Below, one piece after another: positions 8,273 to 16,705 of a DNA stretch of 64,000 nt. How positions within the stretch are numbered: position 1 is the stretch's first letter; every line of letters begins with the position of its first letter. The stretch is from assembly GCA_947625985.1 (NCBI GenBank), contig CANQQF010000004.1, forward strand, positions 1 through 64,000. The letters run 5' to 3'. The translations under genes and the position numbers were made by a program. Source of the DNA: an uncultured Clostridia bacterium (GTDB lineage: Bacteria; Bacillota_A; Clostridia; TANB77; CAG-508). The notes under the pieces were generated by a model. That model saw nothing but the letters and a program-made list of their open reading frames with translations. It had not been told where the DNA came from and searched no databases.

Positions 8273-8734
8273 ATGGAATTTGAAAACAAAAATCTTGTTG
8301 TTATAGAAGGAAAAAATCAAGTACAAGTTAATGAACTAAAAGAATTGACAAGTAAGTTTTTTGATGAAGAATATGAAAAAAAAGATAATAGTGAGAAGCT
8401 AAAAGAAAGATATGCAAAAATATATCCATATGCTTTGTTAAATAAAAACAAGATATATTTAAATAAAAATATAGAAATTGTAAGAGGGAAACTAAAGAAA
8501 TCAGAAGATGCATTTATCGATGAAAGTTTATTCATAGATACTGATGAAAATTTCTTTGTATCATTATGTAAAATCAATGCATTAAAGATTTTTGAAAAAA
8601 AAGAATCCAATATTCTTACAAGTAAAATAAACAAGAGTAATATGACTGGTAACTATGTGTCAGTAAACTTTTTTGCAGAAGAAATCCTAGAAAAGAATTT
8701 AGAAGATAAGGAAAAAGGAGTAGAAGAAAAATAA
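8273..8734 (+). CDS. Unknown soluble protein downstream of the amidoligase
   Basis: This 153-residue protein is not recognised. It has no signal peptide or membrane segment. A Lys/Glu-rich helical start leads to a stretch (YPYALLNKNKIYLNKN, about 48-63) that looks like beta-strands, reminiscent of the IYFNKN segment of the metallopeptidase at 16706-17812 but without its HExxH. It starts 13 nt after the amidoligase stop with no good ribosome site, so translation is probably coupled. Its own last codons contain AAGGAG, which serves the next gene. The function is unknown; the operon suggests a partner of the amidoligase. Confidence 0.65.
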   Translation: MEFENKNLVVIEGKNQVQVNELKELTSKFFDEEYEKKDNSEKLKERYAKIYPYALLNKNKIYLNKNIEIVRGKLKKSEDAFIDESLFIDTDENFFVSLCKINALKIFEKKESNILTSKINKSNMTGNYVSVNFFAEEILEKNLEDKEKGVEEK

Positions 8735-9600
8735 AAGAAATCGAGCAAGTATATACACTAAAAAATCAAGAAGAATTTAAGTTAAAAGATATATTTGAAT
8801 GTGGACAATGCTTCCGTTGGAATGAGCAAGAAAACGGAAGCTATATTGGCGTTTTTAAAAGAAATGTAATTCACGTTGAACAAGGAAAGAGTGAGGTACA
8901 TTTTAAAGGAATATGTGATGGAAATATAAAGGATATAATTGATAATTATTTCGATTTAAAAAGAGATTATAAAGAAATTCAAGAAAAGTTATCTACTGTA
9001 GACGAATACTTAAAAACAAGTATTGAATATGGAAAAGGAATAAGAATTCTTAATCAAGACTTGTGGGAAACTATAATCTCTTTTATCATATCTGCAAATA
9101 ATAATATTCCAAGAATAAAAGGTATAATTGAAAGATTATCAGAAAATTATGGAGAAAAAATAGAATATAAAGGAAAAAAATATTATACGTTTCCAACACC
9201 AATGCAATTAAAAGATGTAAGTGTAGAAGAGTATAGAAAGCTTGGATTAGGATTTAGAGATAAACGTCTTTTTGAAACAACTAAAATGATATTAAATAAT
9301 GAGATAAATTTGGAACAATTAAATGAAAAGCCAACTGATAAAGTTAGGGATGAACTTTTAAAGCTATCTGGAATAGGACCAAAAGTTGCAGATTGCATTT
9401 TATTATTTTCAACTTTAAAACGTTTTGATGTATTTCCAATTGATGTGTGGGTTAGAAGAGTGATGAATGATTTATATATACATAATGAAGACGAAACGAA
9501 AGTGTCTAAAAAGGAAATAGAAAAAATAGCCAAAGAAAAATTTGGTGATTTGGAGGGACTAGCACAACAATATTTGTTTTATTGGAGAAGAGAAAATTAG
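8731..9600 (+). CDS. ogg: 8-oxoguanine DNA glycosylase / AP lyase, apparent ATA start
   Basis: Base-excision repair enzyme removing 8-oxoguanine. An OGG N-terminal domain (FECGQCFRW at about 26-34) precedes the helix-hairpin-helix domain LSGIGPKVADC, with the lyase Lys at about 218 and the catalytic Asp in FPIDVWV at about 238. The frame is open from 8710, but it contains no ATG, GTG or TTG before 9061, and starting there would delete the conserved N-terminal domain. ATA at 8731 overlaps the upstream TAA as ATAA and lies 10 nt after AAGGAG (8715-8720), so it is the best start and gives 289 residues. A -1 frameshift from the upstream gene or a mutated ATG are alternatives. Confidence 0.85.
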   Translation: MKEIEQVYTLKNQEEFKLKDIFECGQCFRWNEQENGSYIGVFKRNVIHVEQGKSEVHFKGICDGNIKDIIDNYFDLKRDYKEIQEKLSTVDEYLKTSIEYGKGIRILNQDLWETIISFIISANNNIPRIKGIIERLSENYGEKIEYKGKKYYTFPTPMQLKDVSVEEYRKLGLGFRDKRLFETTKMILNNEINLEQLNEKPTDKVRDELLKLSGIGPKVADCILLFSTLKRFDVFPIDVWVRRVMNDLYIHNEDETKVSKKEIEKIAKEKFGDLEGLAQQYLFYWRREN

Positions 9601-9613
9601 AAATGGAGGGAGT

Positions 9614-12600
9614 ATGGGACTTAGGATAATCTATGGAAGAGCCGGAACTGGAAAAAGTCAATTCTGCTTTTCCGAAATTGCAAGTAAAATTGAAACAGAA
9701 GAGAAAATTATAATAATTACTCCAGAACAATTTTCTTTTACTGCTGAAAGAAAATTGATGGAAGCAATTGATACACAAGCTGTATTAAATGCTGAAGTTG
9801 TTACATTGAGTAGAATGACATTTCGCATTTTACAAGAGATAGGGGGAATAAACAAAACAAATCTATCTAAATGTGGAAAAGCAATGTTAATCTACTCTAT
9901 TTTGCATGCACATAAAAAAGACCTAAAATATTTAGGAAAGACAGATGAAAATATAGATATTGTAATGAGGGCTATTACCGAGTTTAAACAACACAATATA
10001 ACCATAGAAGCATTAAAAAATGAAATAGAAAAAATAGATGATTCATATTTACAAACAAAACTTGAAGATATGGAGTTGGTTTATGGAAGTTTTGAAAGCC
10101 ATATAAAAGACAATTATATAGATGAAAATGATAGAATGACAATACTTGCTTCAGAAATTGAAAACACAGACATAGTAAGTAATGCTGTAATATATATAGA
10201 TGAGTTTGCTGGTTTTACAAGTCAAGAATATGATGTAATAAAAAAATTTATAGAATTATCAAAACAAGTAAATATAACAGTATGTGTAGATGAGTTAAAC
10301 AAAAATACAAATCCTGATATAGATGTATTTTATTCTAATAAAATAACTATAGACAAATTAATGAATTTAGTAAAAAATAATAATTTATATTTAGAGGATT
10401 CAATATGCTTAGACAATAATTATAGATTTAAGACACCAGAATTACAACATTTAGAGAAAAATATATTTGAAACAAAACCCACAAAATATGAAAAAAATGT
10501 GGAAAACTTAGCAATATTTTTAGCAAAAAACCAATATGCAGAGATAGAAAAAATTGCACAGCAAATTTTGAATTTAGTAAAAAACGAAAATATGAGATAT
10601 AAAGAAATATCAATTATAACGAATAGTTTACAATCATATTCTTCTTTAATAAAAGGAATTTTTGGAAAATATAATATACCAGTTTTTATAGATGAAAAAC
10701 GTGAACTTAATCAAAATATAATTGTACAATATGTATTAGCAATACTAGAGGTTTTGTCAAAAAACTTCTCACATGAAACAGTTTTTAACTATTTAAAATT
10801 AGGTTTTTCAGATTATGATCCAGAAGAAATATTTAAATTAGAAAATTATTGTTTGAAGTGGGGAATACAAAGAGGTAAGTGGAAGGAAGAGTTTACAAAA
10901 GAAAAAGAGGATAAAAAACAAGAGATAGAAAGATTAGAAACAATCAGAAAAGAAATAATTATACCTTTGTTAGAATTAAGAAAAAACATTATGAAAGAAA
11001 AAACTGCAAAATCTATTACAAAACTATTATATAAATTTATACAAGAGCAACATATAGAACAAAAAATTATTCTTAAAATAAAAGAATTAGAAGATATTGG
11101 ATTAATTGATTTAATGCAAGAATATAAAACTAGTTATGAAATAATTTTAGAGGTATTAGATCAAATAGTTTTAATATTCAATGATGAAAAAATAACTATT
11201 GATAAATATTTGCAAATTCTTAGAATTGGTTTAAAAAATAGTGGTTTAGGGAAAATTCCGGGAACTCAAGATCAAATTATTGTTGGAGATGTTGAACGCT
11301 CAAGAAGTCATAAGGTAAAAGTAGTTTTTATAATAGGATTAAATGATGGAATATTTCCGAATGTAAATAAAGATGAAGGTTTTTTTGGAGATTGTGATAG
11401 AGAATTGTTAAAAGAGGATGGAATTGAGCTTGCAAAAGGGACAATAGAAAATCTGTATGAGGAAAATTTTAATATATACAAAGCTTTTTCAACTTCAGAA
11501 GAGAGACTATATTTATCTTATGCTTCATCAGATGGAGAAGGAAAGACTTTAAGACCATCAATTTATATAAACAAAATTAAAAAAATGTATCCAAAATTAA
11601 AAGAAGAAAGTGATGTAACAGAACAAAATATTTCATGTGAAGAAATAGAATATACAAACTTGCCAGATTCTATATTTAAAGAAAAAATAGAAAAATTATA
11701 TGGAAGTATATTGAAAACAAGTGTATCAAGATTAGAAAAATATAAACAATGTCCTTTTTCATACTTTTTAAAATATGGATTACGAGTAAAAGAAAAAGAA
11801 GAACTTAAAGTATACTCATTTGATACAGGTTCATTTATGCATGAAGTTATAGATGATTTTTTTACAGAATTGGTATTTCATAATGAAAAAATAAGCAATG
11901 GTGAGAAGAAAGAACAACTTCAATTAATGGAAGAAGAGGAAATTGCAAAGATTGTAAATGAAATAATTGATAGAAAACTACAATTACCAAGAAATTATAT
12001 ATTCACAGCAACAGCTAAATATAGAATGTTAGTAAGACGCTTGAAAAGAGTTATAACAAAAGCTTTAAAGTATATTATAGAAGGAATTGTTAATAGTGAT
12101 TTTAACATACAAAGTACAGAAGTTGAGTTTTCTGAAAAAGGGAAATATAAACCTATAGTAATAACATTAGATAATGGAAAAAAAGTAGAGATTACAGGAA
12201 AAATAGATAGGATAGATACAGCAAAAACGAATGAGGGCGAATATCTAAGGATTATAGACTATAAATCATCAGCAAGAAATGTAGATTTAAATGAAGTATA
12301 TGCAGGATTACAAATTCAGTTATTAACATATATGGATGCAGTGTGTAAAGAAGAAGATTTCTTACCAGCCGGAATTTTATACTTTGGTCTATTAGAGCAA
12401 ATAATTAAGGCTGATAAAAAAATATCAACTGAAGAAATCGAAGAAAGATTAAGAAAAGATTTTAAAATGAAAGGACTTATTTTGGCAGATATTAAAATTA
12501 TAAAAATGCAAGACAACAATCTAAGTTCAGGAGCATCAAATATTATACCAGCAGGAATAACGAAGAGTGGAACAATAAATAAGAGAGATACAAATGGTAT

Positions 12601-12847
12601 AGATAGTGAAGAGTTTAAAGTACTTCAAAATTATATTCCAATAATAATAAAGCAAATTGCAAATGAAATGCTTAGTGGAAATATAGAATTAAAGCCATAC
12701 AAAAAAGGAAACAAAAAACCATGCGATTATTGTGAATATAAATCTATATGTGGATTTGATACACGATTAAAGGACAATAAATATAATTATATAAACAATT
12801 TACCATATGATATGATTATTGAAAAAATGAAAGAAGGAGAGAAATAA
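9614..12847 (+). CDS. addB: AddB subunit of the AddAB helicase-nuclease
   Basis: Part of the RecBCD-like enzyme that resects double-strand breaks. The 1077 residues begin with an intact Walker A (GRAGTGKS, 8-15) and a helicase-like region with TPEQFSFTAER. The C-terminal nuclease domain (from about 700) has GSFMHEVIDDFF, then IDYKSS (Asp and Lys of the RecB-family nuclease) and AGLQIQLLTYMD. An iron-sulfur staple is formed by the Cys of CPFSYF and CDYCEYKSIC near the end. The start follows GGAGG closely. The partner addA, usually adjacent, is not in this window. The next gene begins at the stop codon, so this is an operon. Confidence 0.95.
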   Translation: MGLRIIYGRAGTGKSQFCFSEIASKIETEEKIIIITPEQFSFTAERKLMEAIDTQAVLNAEVVTLSRMTFRILQEIGGINKTNLSKCGKAMLIYSILHAHKKDLKYLGKTDENIDIVMRAITEFKQHNITIEALKNEIEKIDDSYLQTKLEDMELVYGSFESHIKDNYIDENDRMTILASEIENTDIVSNAVIYIDEFAGFTSQEYDVIKKFIELSKQVNITVCVDELNKNTNPDIDVFYSNKITIDKLMNLVKNNNLYLEDSICLDNNYRFKTPELQHLEKNIFETKPTKYEKNVENLAIFLAKNQYAEIEKIAQQILNLVKNENMRYKEISIITNSLQSYSSLIKGIFGKYNIPVFIDEKRELNQNIIVQYVLAILEVLSKNFSHETVFNYLKLGFSDYDPEEIFKLENYCLKWGIQRGKWKEEFTKEKEDKKQEIERLETIRKEIIIPLLELRKNIMKEKTAKSITKLLYKFIQEQHIEQKIILKIKELEDIGLIDLMQEYKTSYEIILEVLDQIVLIFNDEKITIDKYLQILRIGLKNSGLGKIPGTQDQIIVGDVERSRSHKVKVVFIIGLNDGIFPNVNKDEGFFGDCDRELLKEDGIELAKGTIENLYEENFNIYKAFSTSEERLYLSYASSDGEGKTLRPSIYINKIKKMYPKLKEESDVTEQNISCEEIEYTNLPDSIFKEKIEKLYGSILKTSVSRLEKYKQCPFSYFLKYGLRVKEKEELKVYSFDTGSFMHEVIDDFFTELVFHNEKISNGEKKEQLQLMEEEEIAKIVNEIIDRKLQLPRNYIFTATAKYRMLVRRLKRVITKALKYIIEGIVNSDFNIQSTEVEFSEKGKYKPIVITLDNGKKVEITGKIDRIDTAKTNEGEYLRIIDYKSSARNVDLNEVYAGLQIQLLTYMDAVCKEEDFLPAGILYFGLLEQIIKADKKISTEEIEERLRKDFKMKGLILADIKIIKMQDNNLSSGASNIIPAGITKSGTINKRDTNGIDSEEFKVLQNYIPIIIKQIANEMLSGNIELKPYKKGNKKPCDYCEYKSICGFDTRLKDNKYNYINNLPYDMIIEKMKEGEK

Positions 12848-13651
12848 ATGAATTTGTCTAATGAAAATATTATACATGTTCAAAAAGGAAAAATAGAGTA
12901 TATACAATTTAGAAAGTTATTAGAGTATAAAGATAAGATAGCACATGCATATACTGTGGGTGTAAATGTTGATTTTACTCCAGTTGGCGATAGGAAAGAA
13001 AAAGCTATGCATGAATATAAGGATTTGTGTGATAGCCTTAAGCTAGATGTGAATGATTTGGTAAAGCCAGTCCAAAATCATACAAAAGAAGTAAAGATAA
13101 TAGAGAATAAATCTGATAAACCAGAAATAGATAAATATAAAGAAACTGATGGAGTTATAACAAATAAAAAGAATATAGTACTTGCAACAGCTAATGCAGA
13201 TTGTATTCTACTATTTTTTTATGATCCAGTAAAAAATGTAATTGCAAATACTCATTCAGGATGGAAAGGAACATTACAAAGGATATCAATAGAAACAGTA
13301 GAAAAAATGAAATCTAAATATGGGTGTAATCCAGAAGATATAATTTGTTGTATGAGTCCAAGTATTAGAAAATGCCATTTTGAGGTAGATGAAGATGTAA
13401 AAAATTCCTTTTATGAGGAATTTAAGACATTAAAAGAAATTGATGATATAATAGAAGAAACGAAGCCTAATAAAAAATGGCATATAGATACAATTTTAAT
13501 TAATAGAGTAATACTAAAAGAATATGGATTAAAAGATGAAAATATAATAGACTCTGGTTTATGTAGTGTTTGCAATTCAGATAATATACATTCTTTCCGT
13601 GCCGAAGGAGAAGGTTTTGGAAGAGAAACAGCAGTAATTAGTTTGAAATGA
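12848..13651 (+). CDS. pgeF: PgeF/YlmD-type laccase-domain protein
   Basis: Member of the YfiH/YlmD (DUF152) family, which edits muropeptide precursors carrying a wrong first residue (PgeF) and has also been described as a purine nucleoside phosphorylase. At 267 residues it is family-sized. The metal and active-site signatures are NHTKEV, the ADC motif, THSGWKGT and CHFEV, followed by a C-terminal CNSD...HSFRAEG...GR. It starts directly after addB and belongs to the same run of plus-strand genes. Confidence 0.92.
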   Translation: MNLSNENIIHVQKGKIEYIQFRKLLEYKDKIAHAYTVGVNVDFTPVGDRKEKAMHEYKDLCDSLKLDVNDLVKPVQNHTKEVKIIENKSDKPEIDKYKETDGVITNKKNIVLATANADCILLFFYDPVKNVIANTHSGWKGTLQRISIETVEKMKSKYGCNPEDIICCMSPSIRKCHFEVDEDVKNSFYEEFKTLKEIDDIIEETKPNKKWHIDTILINRVILKEYGLKDENIIDSGLCSVCNSDNIHSFRAEGEGFGRETAVISLK

Positions 13652-13666
13652 AAAGAGGAAATTTAA

Positions 13667-14578
13667 ATGATAATTCCAGAAAAGTTAAAGTTAGGAGATA
13701 CTATAGGTGTAGTTGCTCCATCTAGTCCAATAATAAATGAAAATATTGAAGAACTAAAACAAGCGATAAATATTGTTGAAAGTAAAGGCTTTAAAGTAAA
13801 ATTAAGTGAGCATATATATTCAAATACAAATGGATATAGTGCAACTGCAATTGAGAAAGCAGAAGATATAAATAATATGTTTAAAGATAAAGAAGTGAAA
13901 ATGATATGGTGTGCTAAAGGTGGAGAAAACTCAAATATAGTTTTTGATAAATTAGATTATGATTCAATAAAGCAAAATCCTAAAATAATATGTGGTTATA
14001 GTGATATTACGTCAGTTACAAATATGATAACAGCGAAAACAGAATTAGTGACATTTAGTAGTACTAATTTTAAGACAATTGCAACAGATGAAACAGACTA
14101 CAGTTTTAATCAAGCAATAAAAAGATTTGTAGAAGGAAGTTTAGAAATCGATGGTAGTATTCAAACAATACGAGAAGGAATAGTAGAAGGACAATTGATA
14201 GGAGGTAACCTAAGTTTAATTAAAGGAATGGTTGCTGGAAAATATAGTTTAGATTTTCAAGATAAAATATTATTTATAGAAGAGTTAGGTTTTGAAACAG
14301 ACCCTGAATTAGCTAGTAATTATTTATATTACATGAAACAAAATGGAGTATTTGATAAAATAAGAGGATTATGGATTGGAAATTATGAACATGAAAGTGG
14401 AATTGCATTAGAAAAAATAGTATTAGATTGTCTAGAAAACAAATTTGATTTTCCAATTATAAAATCAAATAACTTTGGACATATTGAAAGGAAAATAACA
14501 ATACCAATTGGAACAAAAGCAAAGATAGACACAACAAAAGATTTAAAAATAGAATTAATAGAAAAATGCATAAAATAA
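13667..14578 (+). CDS. S66 family LD-carboxypeptidase / MccF-like serine peptidase
   Basis: A 303-residue S66 peptidase. The catalytic triad can be placed: Ser112 in GYSDIT, Glu205 or 206 in ILFIEELG and His272 in NFGH. The CAKGG region corresponds to the RGGxG loop. Relatives trim the tetrapeptide of recycled murein (LdcA) or inactivate microcin C-type peptide-nucleotides (MccF). The sequence alone does not decide between them. With pgeF upstream, a role in cell-wall peptide turnover fits. The ribosome site is GAGGAAAT. Confidence 0.88.
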   Translation: MIIPEKLKLGDTIGVVAPSSPIINENIEELKQAINIVESKGFKVKLSEHIYSNTNGYSATAIEKAEDINNMFKDKEVKMIWCAKGGENSNIVFDKLDYDSIKQNPKIICGYSDITSVTNMITAKTELVTFSSTNFKTIATDETDYSFNQAIKRFVEGSLEIDGSIQTIREGIVEGQLIGGNLSLIKGMVAGKYSLDFQDKILFIEELGFETDPELASNYLYYMKQNGVFDKIRGLWIGNYEHESGIALEKIVLDCLENKFDFPIIKSNNFGHIERKITIPIGTKAKIDTTKDLKIELIEKCIK

Positions 14579-14588
14579 GGAGAAGCAT

Positions 14589-15152
14589 ATGTTTAAAAAT
14601 TGGGAACAGTTAGAAGAATCAATTAAAGATTGTAGTAAATGTAAGCTATGCCAGAAAAGGCAAAACATTGTTTTTGGAGTAGGAAATAAAAATGCAAAAA
14701 TAATGTTTATAGGTGAAGGACCAGGTGGAGACGAAGATAGAATAGGAGAGCCTTTTGTAGGACGAGCAGGCCAATTAATGGATTTAGCATTTCAAACAGT
14801 TGGAATAAAAAGAGAAGATGTATATATAGCTAATATTGTAAAATGTAGGCCACCAGGAAATAGAGATCCTGAACAAGACGAAGTACAAGCATGTATAAAT
14901 TATTTACGAAATCAAGTGATTTTAGTTAAACCTAAAATAATAGTATTACTAGGAAGAATTGCTTTAATAAACATAATGGGACAAGAATATAAGATAAGTA
15001 CAGCACGTGGAAATTGGATAGAAAAAAAAGGGATTAAATATATGCCAACATGGCATCCAGCTGCACTTCTAAGAGATGAGAATAAAAAAATAGATTTTAT
15101 AAAAGACTTGCAAGAGGTATTAAAAGGAGTAAAAGATGAACGAGATAATTAA
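14589..15152 (+). CDS. Uracil-DNA glycosylase, family 4 (iron-sulfur)
   Basis: Removes uracil from DNA. At 187 residues it carries the family 4 hallmarks: cluster cysteines at the N-terminus (CSKCKLC, 15-21) and again in [12 protein letters not shown], the [22 protein letters not shown] loop, and [10 protein letters not shown] near the end. The usual GEAPG reads GEGPG here. It overlaps the next gene by 17 nt, indicating translational coupling. Confidence 0.95.
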   Translation: MFKNWEQLEESIKDCSKCKLCQKRQNIVFGVGNKNAKIMFIGEGPGGDEDRIGEPFVGRAGQLMDLAFQTVGIKREDVYIANIVKCRPPGNRDPEQDEVQACINYLRNQVILVKPKIIVLLGRIALINIMGQEYKISTARGNWIEKKGIKYMPTWHPAALLRDENKKIDFIKDLQEVLKGVKDERDN

Positions 15153-16389
15153 CAAAGCAAAATATTGTTTAAACTGCAAAGTTAAACCTTGTATGCAAAA
15201 AGGGTGTCCTCTTAATAATGACATTCCTGCATTTATAGAAGCAGTGAGAAATAATGATATAAAGAAAGCATATGAAGTTATATCTAAAACTAGTGTTTTG
15301 CCAGGTGTATGTGGGCGTATATGTCCGCATTTAAAACAATGTCAAGGAAGTTGCGTTCGTGGAATAAAAGGACAACCTGTCAGTATAGGAGATATAGAAG
15401 CATATGTTTTTGATAAAGCTATGGAACAAAAATTAAAACTAAATCAAATTATAAAAACAATAGAAAATAAGAAAGGAAAAAAAGTTGCTATTATAGGAGG
15501 AGGACCTGCTGGATTAACATGTGCAGCTTTCCTTGCTAGAGAAGGTATAGAAGTTACTATATATGAAAAATATAACTATTTAGGTGGAATATTAGTTCAT
15601 GGAATTCCAAAATTCAGATTATCAAAAGAAATAGTCAAAGCAACGGTAAATCAAATATTAGAGCTAGGTATAAAAGTTAAATATAATAAAACACTTGAAA
15701 AAGATATAAAACTACAAGAATTGAAAAAAGAATATGATGCAATATTTATAAGTGTAGGAGCAAATAATTCATCAAGACTTGGAGCCAAAGGAGAAGAGTT
15801 GGAAGGAGTATATGGTGGCAATGAACTTTTAGAATATCAAAATCATCCTGATTATAAAGGTAAAATAGTGTCTGTAATTGGTGGTGGAAATGTTGCAATG
15901 GATTGTGCTAGAACTATTATAAGAAAAGGTGCAAAAAAAGTACAAGTTATTTATAGAAGAGCTAGAGAACAAATGCCTGCAGAAGATAAGGAAATAGAAG
16001 AAGCAATTAAAGAAGGAGTAGAATTTTTATTTCAAAATAATATTGTAGAAATAAAGGGAAATAGAAAAGTTGAAAAATTAGAATTAATAAAAACTGAATT
16101 ACGAGAAGTACGTGGGGAAACAAGATTAGTACCTGTAAATATAGAGGGAAGTAATTATGAGATTGAAACAGATTATATAATAACAGCATTAGGTTCACAT
16201 CCTGATAGCTATATAAAAGAATTGGGACTAGAACTTAATAAGTGGGGTAGTATCCAAATAGATGATAAGTTTCAAACATCTGATAAGAAAGTTTATTCTG
16301 GAGGAGATGTTGCAGGGGTAAAAGCAACTGTAGCATGGGCTGCTTATTCTGGACGTGAAGCTGCAAAAAGTATAATAGAAAACATATAA
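15136..16389 (+). CDS. GltD-like NAD(P)-dependent flavoprotein oxidoreductase
   Basis: Homologue of the glutamate synthase small subunit. The N-terminal domain carries iron-sulfur cysteines (CLNCKVKPCMQKGCP and CGRICPH...CQGSC). It is followed by an FAD-binding GGGPAG and a second Rossmann motif VIGGGNVAMDCART for NAD(P). The C-terminus has YSGGDVAGVKATVAWA. Length is 417 residues. There is no large subunit gltB nearby, so it may serve another electron-transfer reaction. The ATG lies inside the uracil-DNA glycosylase frame. Confidence 0.9.
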   Translation: MNEIINKAKYCLNCKVKPCMQKGCPLNNDIPAFIEAVRNNDIKKAYEVISKTSVLPGVCGRICPHLKQCQGSCVRGIKGQPVSIGDIEAYVFDKAMEQKLKLNQIIKTIENKKGKKVAIIGGGPAGLTCAAFLAREGIEVTIYEKYNYLGGILVHGIPKFRLSKEIVKATVNQILELGIKVKYNKTLEKDIKLQELKKEYDAIFISVGANNSSRLGAKGEELEGVYGGNELLEYQNHPDYKGKIVSVIGGGNVAMDCARTIIRKGAKKVQVIYRRAREQMPAEDKEIEEAIKEGVEFLFQNNIVEIKGNRKVEKLELIKTELREVRGETRLVPVNIEGSNYEIETDYIITALGSHPDSYIKELGLELNKWGSIQIDDKFQTSDKKVYSGGDVAGVKATVAWAAYSGREAAKSIIENI

Positions 16390-16394
16390 AAGAT

Positions 16395-16677
16395 AGTGCG
16401 ACAGTAAACGTAAAAAAAATAAAAAAGAAAATTATATAATGTGCGCAGTTTGAAGCACTTTAAGTGCGACAGTAAACGAAAAAAATAAAAAAGAAAATTA
16501 TATAACGTGCGCAGCTTGGAGCACTTTAAGTGCGACAGTAAACGTAAAAAAATAAAAAAGAAAATTATATAACGTGCGCAGTTTGGAGCACTTTAAGTGC
16601 GACAGTAAACGTAAAAAATAAAAAAGAAAATTATATAACGTGCGCAGTTTGGAGCACTTTAAGTGCGACAGTAAACG
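16395..16677. repeat. Tandem repeat, unit 66-68 bp, four full copies plus a partial fifth
   Basis: The 16-mer AGTGCGACAGTAAACG begins at 16395, 16463, 16529, 16596 and 16662. The units differ mostly in the length of the A-run. Each unit also holds an A-rich block with GAAAATTATATAAC, then GTGCGCAG and the palindrome GCACTT-T-AAGTGC. It fills the 316-bp gap between two convergent genes and contains no gene. The repeat structure is not that of a CRISPR. Confidence 0.92.
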
Positions 16678-16702
16678 TTATATAATTTTCTTTTTTATTT
16701 TT
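16614..16702. terminator. Large bidirectional hairpin capping the tandem repeat
   Basis: A 28-bp perfect inverted repeat (16614-16641 with 16675-16702) has a 33-nt loop that itself contains GCACTT-T-AAGTGC. The right arm ends in long T-runs on the plus strand. On the minus strand the left arm ends in T-rich sequence too. It therefore can terminate both the GltD-like gene and the convergent metallopeptidase gene. Confidence 0.75.
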
Positions 16703-16705
16703 AAT

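Noticed and set aside
9061..9600. A shorter OGG starting at TTG 9061
   Set aside because: It has no ribosome site and would remove the conserved OGG N-terminal domain that is encoded without stops upstream.
16395..16702. CRISPR array or integron attC-like array
   Set aside because: The whole 66-68-bp unit is conserved, with no variable spacers. No cas or integrase gene is near, and the GTTRRRY/RYYYAAC core sites of attC are not present.
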